A DNA stretch of 64,000 nt, from positions 19,407,501 through 19,471,500 of the forward strand of contig JAPQWV010000017.1 in NCBI GenBank assembly GCA_027422505.1, read 5' to 3'. The DNA is from Craterostigma plantagineum. Taxonomy: Eukaryota; Streptophyta; Magnoliopsida; Lamiales; Linderniaceae. Position numbers and translations under genes: made by a program. Position 1 is the stretch's first letter; the number at the start of each line of letters is the position of its first letter. Below are positions 43,201-52,966 of the stretch, one piece after another. The notes beneath the pieces were generated by a model. That model was given only the letters and a program-made list of their open reading frames with translations, searched no databases and was not told the origin of the DNA.

Positions 43201-43482
43201 GCTATAAGCTTTTTAAAACACCGCTGGTGATGATAAGGTGAGTGAAGTGTCAAATTCTAAACTTATTTCATGAAATTATAGAAAACATCGAATGTGATGA
43301 TGACCAATCATAATTGCAGTATGATGGAAAAGAATCTCTAACGATCGATAGTCAGTCACTCACCAGTCTATCTACAAAATCGAAGGGAAGAGAATCAAAA
43401 GATGCATCTATGGCCGTCCCTAAGGTTGAGGGACTCCTTCAAAAACGCCTACTTGAAGACGCTCGACCTCAATCTTCATCGA
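40248..43482. other. Intergenic region between ITPK4 and the small Cys-rich gene
   Basis: 40830-41060 and 41480-41570 are unusually rich in GGTAC/GTACC and TACAGT words. 41870-41960 has a short tandem repeat of AACGAATCGACCT...CAACCAAGC. Minus-strand open frames at 41098-41397 and 41635-42012 match no family I know. 42224-42425 holds the left half of a hAT-type element (TAGGGATGGGG, then repeated ATACCG/GGTAT words) with no right end. Confidence 0.35.
42224..42425. repeat. Truncated hAT-type MITE, ATACCG family
   Basis: Starts TAGGGATGGGGAAAAATACCG and continues with many ATACCGAAA/TTTCGGTA words before fading into AT repeats. No matching right terminus or target duplication was found. Confidence 0.45.
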
Positions 43483-45154
43483 ATGAACTCTCAAAAGAGG
43501 CAGCAGCAGCAAACTGAATCAACTAGCTACCAGCACAAGTTATTGGACGACGATCGCCAAAGCAGTTCGGGGACTTTCGGAGGGTTTTCTGTTCTTTTCA
43601 GAGAAGTGCTCCTCATAGTATCTTGTTGCTACTGTTGCTTCTGCTGTGGAGGTAACAATTCTAAAATCCCCTTTCACTCTTTCCCCCCTTTCTACATGTA
43701 CGTTGAACGAAGACATCTGTCTGTGTGGTTTTCTCTTACCCCTAATTTGTGATACGTGTTCATCTTCTTTATAATGGAATTTGTGTTTTTATATGGGTTC
43801 GAGGCAAGATTTATTCGAAATTTGTGCTGGTATTGAAGAATTTTGCTGTGCATAAATGTCAAAACTATGTTGCTCTTGTGTGTGTTTTTCTTGAGGATTA
43901 CGTTACGAATTTGGAGGAGAAAAGGTCGATTTATTGAGAAAATGTTGCCAGTCTTTCCCATACAAGTACCTTCATCTTCTTTTTTTTTTTTTTTTTTCGG
44001 TCCCGAGGTATCCCCACACAGCCCGGCTATGGGCTAATCGCCACACACTCCAGAGGTGGGACTAATCCCCGGGGTCAGATGGATACATCCCAAACCCACC
44101 CAACAACGATAGTCATGGGCCTAAGCCCATGGGGATTTTCCAAAGTCATGTGGGAGGTGGGGTTCGAACCCCTGACCTCCTAATCACATGAACTTTGGAT
44201 GCCTCAGCTTGGCCACTAGAGCCAAGCCTCATTGGCAGTACCTTCATCTTCTAACCTACAACATTTCTGCTACTTGCTTAGACAATTGAGATCTGTAGCA
44301 ATTTTATTCATGAAATACCAACAAGTGATTAATCCCCTAAAAGACAAAACAATGTTTGATTTAAATTGTTGAAGTGTAAGCACCCAATCGATATTTCAAT
44401 TTGGCTGATTGCATAATCAGGATATGTTGTTAGTTTCTCTCTTCCTTAACTCCCAGCATATCTTCTTGTTAAAAAAAAAAGTATCTTTGTGGAGGCCTTT
44501 GTTTCTCTGTTTGGTTGTGCTATGAAGTACTACTGTCAACTTCTCTTCAAGCTTTGATATGAAATCTGCTTTTCTTTATCACGTTTTCCTAACGCTTGCA
44601 CGGCTTACGTCTCATGGTATGATAAATCTTTAGATTCTTCGTCTTGGATAACTCTAAGCTATAGTTTGCCAGAACTGAATTTTAAACCTAAAAATCGTTG
44701 CATCATTACTCAAACTGCACATTGATACCCCATCAAACCTCATGTTAAAGAACCGAACTATGACCTTCACTTAGACAACTGATGCTCCCATAGTATAATA
44801 TCAGGTTTTGCTCTTCTTCATTTGCTTGTCCGATGCTGGAGCTTTTTAACTTTGCTTTCTGACATAGGGACTTTCCACATCTTAGCTACTTACACCCGTA
44901 ATCATTATATCAACCATCGTCTTTTTTTGTTTGCTGTCTTCCGTATTTGGTCACATGGACAGTATATCAATGGAGCACTAGAAGAAGATCGATCGCATGA
45001 TTTAAAGCACAGTTTCGGCCCAAGACTCATTCATCCTATATCATTTTTGCAGTGCTTTTAGATTATATTTCTGCCATTTTGGGTTGATGATGATTTCGTT
45101 TCTCTGGTTCTTGCTTATTCAGCTTGTGTTGAAGATGAAGAAAGCAGTAGATAG
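43483..45154 (+). CDS. Small Cys-rich, probably membrane-attached protein (66 aa)
   Basis: Two exons, 43483-43651 and 45123-45154, joined by a GT-AG intron (1471 bp), give 201 nt. The start MNSQKRQQQQ is followed by a Ser/Asp-rich stretch DDDRQSSSGTF. A hydrophobic segment VLFREVLLIV then runs straight into the Cys cluster SCCYCCFCCGAC, and the protein ends VEDEESSR. The layout recalls CYSTM-type small plant proteins, in which a C-terminal Cys-rich segment is thought to sit at the membrane; the exact family is not identified. Support is the clean splice that extends the Cys cluster into a typical acidic tail. An alternative reading uses a longer upstream frame (43314-43517) that stops at 43515-43517 and would need a frameshift. 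A SINE occupies the intron. Confidence 0.6.
43981..44236 (-). mobile_element. tRNA-derived SINE with 16-bp target duplication
   Basis: On the minus strand it starts with a Pol III A-box-like TGGCTCTAGTGGCCAAG and a B-box GGTTCGAACCCC about 40 bp on, and it ends in a poly(A) tail (the T run at 43981-43999). It is flanked by perfect copies of AGTACCTTCATCTTCT at 43965-43980 and 44237-44252. These define a LINE-machinery insertion to the base. It lies in the intron of the Cys-rich gene, antisense to it. Confidence 0.93.
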
Positions 45155-45923
45155 GACAAGATAAAGCTCGAGGGCAACCATCTGAGTAGTATGTAGTAGG
45201 CAAGGCAGGGAAGGGACAAAAAATTTCAGGTGTTGGCTGTAACTTCATCACTTAGTTATGGTAAAAAAAATGGTCTACCCAAACTCAAGCTTTTCAAAAT
45301 ATCTCAATTGGCAGTATGATATTCTTTAAGAAGATATCTTTCTTAGGAAAGTAAGTAAAATTTCATATTGACACACTCATGGCTCACCCCCTATTCGAGA
45401 ACCCCTAAAAATTACGCACGCCCATACTTGCTTGTAATTTGATTAATTCGACGTAAATTGCAAAAAAAAAAAAAAGGAGAATAGTAAGAAAAAGGAGAGA
45501 GAAATGGACCAAAACATGATTGGTGTGAATTGGCCGTTGCAACCACCTTTCGTCCAAAAACATTATTGATGCATTCATTGTCTTTGTACCCTTTCTATCT
45601 ATTCATTTTTAAGTGATTAGCGTTTAACACTATATTGTCTTTGTTAGATGAAAGAAAAAGAAAAAGGAAATAGAGAGCGAAATCGCAATTATTTAATGTG
45701 ATTTACGCAATGATGTTTTGTGTGGCTGAGATACCCACAAATCTGCTTTCATTAATTCTTAATCGCAATTGTTTAATGTGATTTATGCAATGAAGTGAAA
45801 TGATGTTTTCAGTGTGGCTGAGATACCTACAAATCTGCTTTCATTTAATGCTCAGCCAAACAAAACCAAAGGCTAAAACGTTAAATTAAACCTCTTCTCA
45901 TATCTCAAAAATCATCAACAACA
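45155..45923. other. Intergenic, promoter side of the hydrolase gene
   Basis: It contains a near-duplicated block of about 80 bp (45690-45753 and 45764-45843, sharing TCGCAATT.TTTAATGTGATT and GTGTGGCTGAGATACC.ACAAATCTGC), the second copy ending about 80 bp before the start codon. No gene was seen. Confidence 0.5.
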
Positions 45924-47988
45924 ATGTCAGACTCCTCAGAAGCAACGCTATCCAAGCACCCAATCGCCGCCGCGAATTCTACGAGCCCATTAGGCTCTCT
46001 AACCGCCGACGAGTTCTACGCCCGACACCGCATCACCCACGACTCCGAGCGCATCGCCTCCACCCACGACCCAAACCTCAAGCTGTTCACCCAATCGTGG
46101 ACCCCACTCAACGCTCCCATCGCCGGCGTGGTCTGCGTCGTCCACGGCTTCACCGGCGAGTCTAGCTGGTTCGTGCAGCTCACGGCGGTCCACATCGCCA
46201 AGCGCGGGTTCGCCGTGTGCGCGATAGACCACATGGGCCACGGCTTCTCCGACGGGCTCGTGGCACACATCCCCGACGTCAATTTGGTGGTCGACGACTG
46301 CGTTTCCTACTTCGATTCGTTCAGGGCCGGCTACGACCCATCGCTGCCGGCGTTTCTGTACGCCGAGTCGCTGGGCGGGGCCATCGCGCTGCTGATTGCG
46401 CTGAGGGGGGAGGGCGGCGGCGACGGAGGAGGAGGGAGATTGGTGCCGAGGAAGGGGTACGATGGGGTGGTTTTGAACGGAGCGATGTGTGGGATAAGCA
46501 GCAAGTTTAAGCCGCCGTGGCCTTTGGAGCATTTCTTGTCGCTGGCGGCGTGGCTGGTGCCCACATGGTGCGTGGTGCCCACGCGCGGCTCCATCCCCGG
46601 TGTTTCCTTTAAGGTGAGCCATTCGAGCCGATGCTTGATCGAAATTTGCATATTCAATTTCCGTAGGGTAGATATATATAATTGAAAAAACTAAAAAGTG
46701 ATATACTTCCTCCGTCCCACTTATTTCTTCCCATCTTCTATTTCGGGTGTCCCACATAATTCTTCCCATTTCTATTTTTTGGTAAATGATTATGTCAAAT
46801 AATTAAACTAATTACACCATTTATATTAAAAAAAAAAACTTCTTAATTTGCATGCACACTAATAGAATTTCTCTTTCTCCATGCTTTAAGTGTACTATAA
46901 TATTAAAAAAAGAGTTTTCTTAATTTACGTGCCCACTAATCTTTGGGAATAAATATGTGGGACTGAGGAAGTAATACTTACAAGCTTATTAATTAAATCG
47001 TAGGCGGAGTGATCATTTAACGTGTTATAAGAAGAGCTTATAGGTTAAATGATCTTATGAAGTATTAAATCTATGAGTTGGGGTCAAATTTGAATAAAAA
47101 TAAAATAGTGAGCTAATAGGTTAAATAATAAAAATTAGAGTGTTGGGTGAATTCGAGCCCAAACCCATTAAGTAAAACCACCAGACCAAACTAATTTATT
47201 GATTTTTCTATTTTGTATAATTTATTTAACCAAATTCTTTTTATTTATTTTTAAATTAAAAAAAAGACCGGACCGGAACCGCGGATTTTTGACCGGTCCG
47301 ATCAGAACCGGCCGGTCCGATCTTGACAACCATGGTTTTGAGATATAACATATAAAAAATAAAAAAGAAAGTGCTATGCACCCTTCCCGATAAAGTTAAG
47401 AACTCAACCATACTGAATAGGCAAGCTTGGACTACTTAACCATGGTTTGCCGAAGCAGTCATGGACGATCGTTCCGTCGCATTTCGTCGTTCATATCTAT
47501 TCTCGAACCATACCCATGATCAGTATCTTGAGCAGCAGTCAGTAACAATATCATGCAACTGTTTCTTTGCTATTCCATGCTTACGTTCCGACCGACTCAC
47601 AATGCTAACAACTCCGTTTTCTTTCTCTTTTTTTGTGTTCGAAAAAAAGGTCGATTGGAAGCGTAAGTTGGCACTGGCGAGCCCGAGGAGGCCGACGATG
47701 AGGCCTCGGGCGGCCACGGCTCAAGAGCTCATGCGTGTCTGCAGGGAGCTCCAAAGCAGGTTCCAAGAGGTGGCCGTGCCTTTCCTCGTCGTCCATGGCG
47801 GAGACGACGTCGTGTGCGACCCGGCATGCGCAAAGGAGCTATACGAGCGAGCGTCGAGCAAGGATAAGACCCTCAAGATATATCCCGGGATGTGGCATCA
47901 GCTCGTGGGAGAGCCCGAGGAGAACGTCGAGCTCGTCTTCGGGGATATCCTCGACTGGCTACTAAAGAGGAGTGCTGTCGGGAATTGA
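45924..47988 (+). CDS. Monoacylglycerol lipase / caffeoylshikimate esterase-like alpha/beta hydrolase
   Basis: Serine hydrolase of the plant MAGL family; members cleave monoacylglycerols or caffeoyl shikimate, and I cannot tell which this one uses. Two exons, 45924-46613 and 47650-47988, 1029 nt, 342 residues, the usual length. Motifs: CVVHGFTGESSW (71-82), DHMGHGFSDG (102-111), nucleophile region YAESLGG (146-152, Ser149), HGGDDVVCD (279-287) with the Asp, and PGMWHQLVGEPEEN with His313. The nucleophile elbow is A-E-S-L-G where relatives mostly have G-x-S-x-G. The acceptor of the single intron is unusual: an A-run (TTCGAAAAAAAG) before GTCGATTGG. The first exon is far more GC-rich than its surroundings. 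The intron contains a Stowaway MITE. Long antisense frames here are GC-composition shadows. Confidence 0.9.
46706..46971. mobile_element. Stowaway (Tc1/mariner) MITE in the hydrolase intron
   Basis: Ends CTTCCTCCGTCCCAC and GTGGGACTGAGGAAG are inverted repeats flanked by TA on each side. CTCCGTCCC is the hallmark terminus of plant Stowaway elements. It is non-coding. Confidence 0.85.
47266..47333. repeat. Remnant of a hAT-type MITE, CCGGTCCG family
   Basis: Repeated ACCGG/CCGGTCCG words end in GATCTTGACAACC, which resembles the right terminus of TAGGGTTGTCAA-type hAT elements. No left end or duplication was found. Confidence 0.35.
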
Positions 47989-48564
47989 GTAGCAGTGAGG
48001 TTGAGGAGTGGTGATGATCTTTTTATAATGTAACTTTCTACTACTACTCTTGATTCTCTCTTTCTAGTCATGTTCTCAGCTGAGCCAGCAATTGCCTGGC
48101 TTCTATCGGTGGACCTTGTCAGGTGTTGTTAGCTTAATGCTTAGTAACAAAAAAAAAAAAAAAGCCCGAGTTTCATGGGAAAACACGTTTATTTGACCTC
48201 GCTCGGCTTCTTGATTATCAAGCATCCTTCTCGTCGTTAGAAGGCATAATTAGGATATTAGAGTCGAGGGGGTTTGGATTTAATAATTGATATAGCGCTA
48301 GAGTTTTGTTTATCCTAGATAATATAACAAAGTTCACTTATTGCAACCAGCAGCAGCATCAGAAAAATTTCATTACATCACTTATAGCAACATAGAACGT
48401 GTCCAAGATAATGAGATAAAACAGACACATACTCAATTAGCTTAAAATTCTTCCATGGTGGTAGTAATTTCTAAACCCAGATGGAAATGAAGAAAATCCG
48501 CGGAAATTCTGATAGAAAGAGAAAGAGATATACGTGTGTGACCTTTTTGGTAGAGAGGATCATA
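47989..48564. other. Convergent intergenic region, hydrolase and chorismate synthase 3' ends
   Basis: The two genes converge here. A 15-A run lies at about 48149-48163, followed by GCCCGAGTTTCATGGG. No further gene, and no clear terminator or poly(A) signal, is assignable. Confidence 0.35.
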
Positions 48565-51500
48565 TCAGATCTCAATGGGCTCCTCGGTATTATGCTGCAT
48601 AGGTTCTTGCAATGCTGGGTTGATGGGGAAGAGATTGCATTGTGCGTATTGGGCCATTAACTGATCCACAAGTACCAGCGCCACCATTGCTTCCACCATC
48701 GGGACAGCTGTCGCAAAAAAAAATTGATATGATCAACTTTATTTTTTTGTCGACCTATGGATATAAAAATTGTCGAAGGTTTACTTACCTCTTGGAACAA
48801 CACAAGGATCGTGGCGACCTCGGGCGATTAGCTCTGTTTCGTTTTTGTCTCGAGTCACAGTGTTTTGCCTCCTCTGCAAACCAAGTTCGCAACATTCCAG
48901 AAAAATGAATCACTAAAGTTCAAGTCCTTGGACAGAGCGGGTTTTAAATAACAGAAACATGAGTTACAGATATTGTTGACGTCGGCTTGAATGCTATTCT
49001 CATTTTAATAGTTTCACCATTTGAAATTCCGCCCTGGACACGTTGATGAATATGGAATCATAACAACACTCAGAAGAAAAAATGTCGAGAGCCAGTAGAA
49101 AATCAGAAATATATATATATATATATATACCTGTATCCCGCCAGAATGGTTGGTTTTTGTCCTGATTCGTCCATTGTGATCCATGAAGAATTCATCGTTA
49201 TGCTCGCTTCCAGTCATGAATGTACCTGTTTCATTTTGATGTTAGGATGTTTGGAGTGCAACACAAACCTATACGATAACGATTATTATCTCATAATAAA
49301 AAGACATAGTCAACACGAGCGACTGTTTTGAACCTGCAAATCCACTGCCAAATTCAAATCCCTTTGTTGCAGGTAACGACATACAAGCCTTCGCTAACTC
49401 GGCTTCAAGTTTATCAAATACAGGTGAACCAAGACCCTGCAAATTAATAAATAAATCACAAATTTGAATTTTACTAGAAGAATTGCATAAGGGAATAATG
49501 AAACTCAATTTGGGGGGACAAGGATTCACCCGGGGAACATTACGAACGATGCAAGTAACGACACCACCAACCGAATCACCTTTCACCCTGACGGCATCAA
49601 TAGCAGCAATCATTTTTTCGGCATACTCGGGATCTGGGCACCGCACAATATTACTCTCAATCTGTAAACACGTGAAGGATAAGATGGAGGCCTACATAAC
49701 AAGATGCTAAGAGGAATGGGAAATAAAAATTACATAGAAATTAGAACGAGAAGGTGAGACAGGAAATTCAATTGCATGACCGGGGCGACGGGGGGGTGTC
49801 GTGACTACATTGAGTTATCTACATACTCTCTTTAATCTTGGACAGAAATGTCCACATTAGATTGCAAGTCAAAATAAACTAGTTTCTTGTATCAACTATC
49901 AAGGCTATTCAGTTTTAACTTATAATCAGGCTTAATAATTAGGTACAAGGATACGCAACTTTATACACAAGAGAGGACATTTGGAAGGTAATATAATATA
50001 ATTAACAACATGGAATAATATTTTCCTTTTCTTTTCGAAGGACACAAATAATTTTGATGCATATCACTTGCAAGTTCCAAGACAGATTGAAGCCATGCCA
50101 GGCTACGATAATAAAATAACAATGGATTCTCCACGTACCTGATCAAGTGTCAATGTCTCGTCATCAACCACGTTTTCCGGAAGGACAACCTTGTGCACTT
50201 GTGAAACATAAGCAAATATCTGTAACACCAAATGCTATGTAAGAAGACTTGCAGACAGCTGGTAATGAGCATGCTATACATTTCCGATTATGACCAGATT
50301 TGAAATTAATTTTATATATAGTTTTTTAGATAAACAGTAAACGTGAACTGCAAGCGAAATATAAAGCAGTAGTTCTGCAATGGGTTGTTAACGTTCAAAT
50401 TATTACTGCTTAGCAGTCACCCCTTGTTAACTATCCAATGTTAATACTCCCAATTTCAGAAGCTGAGTATTCACCACGATACAACCCATGAAACTTACTT
50501 CAGTTTCGGCATATAGTTTCAAAATCTTCTTTGCAATAGCTCCAGCACCAACTCTCCCTATCGTTTCTCTAGCAGAAGATCTACCACCACCCTGGTTTCA
50601 CAAATAAAAAGATCCAATGTTGATCAACATCAAATCAACCTAGTTAATGAAAGTTCAAGCATAGAAAGTGTGAATTAGGTCCCCCTTTAAGTCTCAACTA
50701 ACAACAGGATAGTACCTGAACTGATCTTACTCCATACTTGAAGTCATAAGTTGCATCTGCATGAGATGGTCTGTATGCTTTGGACATCTCACTATAGTCC
50801 TGGAATGGTTACCTCAATACTGTCAATTAATCTATATTCTGTAACAACTGCTTCGCATATATTTCTGATACATTTCTTAGAAGCAATAAATCGAATATAA
50901 CATTTGATACGGGTAATGAGAGGGAGAAATGTAAAAAACACCCACTAATCGAAGATATGCAAAAATATCTAGAAAATCACACAATTAAGAGGGACATGGA
51001 CCAGTCACAAGAGCCGCTTGTAATGGCCTAAGGCTTCCATGCACCTCCGTATACATATCAAGAAATTGGTAGGAGATGGTATAGAAAACAACTGTTAATG
51101 CAGTTTTAGAGAGGTAAATCTGGGGACTAGCAGTAGAACATAGTTGGAAATAGTGGATGGTATGAACTCTCACATTCCCCCTTTGATCTGTGTTAGGAAC
51201 TTCTATTTTTACTGGAGATCCAGTGGTTACACCTGCAGAGATTGTAATATACTTGAAATATTTCACGAATAAGAAAGAGCCATGAATCTATGCCTATGGT
51301 CAGCACAAAAACAGGTTGAGAAGTCCTGTAACTAACCATCAGCTATTCCTGAAGCTATTTTACAAGTATCAGTCTCTTTCCTGGGTGTGGTGATTCGGCT
51401 CTGACCCGGCCTCCTGAATGCAAAACCACACTAGTTTACATTCAAGCTAACATATTTTGCTAGTAAGACTCAAATATATTTCAGTTTCTAATTTTCATAA

Positions 51501-52472
51501 ACAATGAAATTGCCACACATAGGGTTAGGATTACAGATACGAGCACTACATCACACAAATTAATGGAGATTTAAAGCTCATTGGCATTACCTTCTATCAA
51601 GATCTAACTGGATATCAGCTTCGGAGAGGGGAAGTCTAGGAGGGCACCCATCAACAACACACCCCACACCGCCTCCGTGAGATTCACCAAATGTCGTAAC
51701 ACGGAAGTAAGTCCCGAATGTGCTACCAGCTGCCTTTATTTCTGTTATAAAAATATTGAGCCATTTAACTGCTGCATGGTTGGCTCAACATATATTTCTT
51801 CTACACAATGCATAAGATACAACAGCAGTAGCATAGAAGCTACAACTGATTGGTCGCATCAACATGACGTGTTTAATCACAGCAGATGTGAGAGGCGAAT
51901 GTGATTATGATCTCAATTGGTAAGTGTCAGAATTCAACTTGAATGATACACTTCCAATGACCAATTGGTTTAGGATATCTCCAATATAAGTAATACCAAT
52001 CCCTAAAAATGACAAGTAATGTAACAAGGATCACTTGAAAATAATATATACAATGGATCATCTCTTGTAAATTTGAGCCCCAAATAAGCAAGCTAGATAC
52101 GACGCATACGTTCACATCACAGAGTTGGTGGAAATGTGATAATTTTCAAGAACAACCATTATCAGACGAAAAACTCAAGTTTCACTGAGCCTGACGACAG
52201 CTCAGGTGTGCAGCCGATGAAAGCTCGAGAAGGTGTATCATAAGGCAATTCTAGAATCGAAAAACATGGACCAACCAACAACACAAGCATTTGATTAATA
52301 ATCGACGAAAATAATTAACCGAAACCGTACGGAGGCGCGAGATTTTGGAGCGGCGTGAGGGCAGCTGAAGGCTCGGGATCTGCGGCGACTGCTGGAGCGA
52401 TCCGATGCGGCCGGCTGCGTCGGTGGAAGACGGACCTCCGATGAAGCTGGTGGACAGAGAAGACGACGCCAT
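48565..52472 (-). CDS. CS: Chorismate synthase, plastid
   Basis: Converts 5-enolpyruvylshikimate-3-phosphate to chorismate, the last shikimate-pathway step, in plastids with reduced FMN. Thirteen exons (descending): 52320-52472, 51591-51733, 51337-51413, 51174-51232, 50716-50799, 50499-50591, 50139-50219, 49530-49661, 49334-49436, 49131-49225, 48968-49033, 48789-48873, 48565-48707; all GT-AG, 1314 nt, 437 residues, normal for plants. Exon 1 encodes a Ser/Arg-rich transit peptide of about 51 residues. Then come [18 protein letters not shown] (family signature 1), [31 protein letters not shown] (signature 2), [27 protein letters not shown] and [15 protein letters not shown]. An (AT)n tract directly abuts the donor of the 49131-49225 exon. 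A CT/AT microsatellite lies in the leader. Confidence 0.96.
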
Positions 52473-52546
52473 CGTTACTGCCAAATTGCCCAAGATAATA
52501 CACTGAATAATGAGAATTCGGTCAAAATTCAACAACGAAATATGAA

Positions 52547-52594
<48 letters not shown>

Positions 52595-52966
52595 TCAATC
52601 TAAATAGCCACTGATCTGATTAGGCGGTAGTTGAAGTCGAAGGATGGAAAATGGCTTGGGTGGGTGAAGCGGGCTGCTGGGGCCCGCAGGCCAATGGTGT
52701 TCGTTCGCCACCTACTACTATACGGCATCTTTTCATCCGAAAAATTAATTGAATTTTCAATGTGATGCGCCTATCAACTTTGATTCAGCATTAAGATTTG
52801 GTTCAAACCTTTTGAAAAATCGAAAATTTAATAAATGCAAAATAAATATCTCATTCTCGACAATCAACAAGATTGTATCACAAGTCACAAGATGTAACGG
52901 TGTTATTCATATTTCGGTTAAATTAAGTCTTCGAACGCATGATATCATCGTAGCCTTGTCCACAAC
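52473..52966. promoter_or_regulatory. Upstream region of chorismate synthase
   Basis: 52541-52594 is a compound (CT)n(AT)n microsatellite 70-120 bp before the ATG, where CT-rich leaders and TATA-like boxes of plant genes often lie. Upstream of it sits plain sequence up to the hAT element at 52967. The promoter role is inferred from position only. Confidence 0.4.

Noticed and set aside
43314..43517. Upstream open frame (MAVPKVEGLLQKRLLEDARP...) before the Cys-rich gene
   Set aside because: It stops at 43515-43517 in a different frame from the Cys cluster; joining them needs a frameshift, whereas the 66-residue model needs none. Not excluded as a uORF or an older exon.
44160..44236. tRNA gene candidate with A and B boxes
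   Set aside because: It is the head of a SINE: poly(A) tail and 16-bp target duplications flank the unit, and no anticodon arm can be drawn with confidence.
45999..46769. Long minus-strand open frame of 256 codons
   Set aside because: It is antisense to the GC-rich first exon of the hydrolase, has Arg/His/Val-biased content with no known motif, and the plus-strand reading carries all family motifs.
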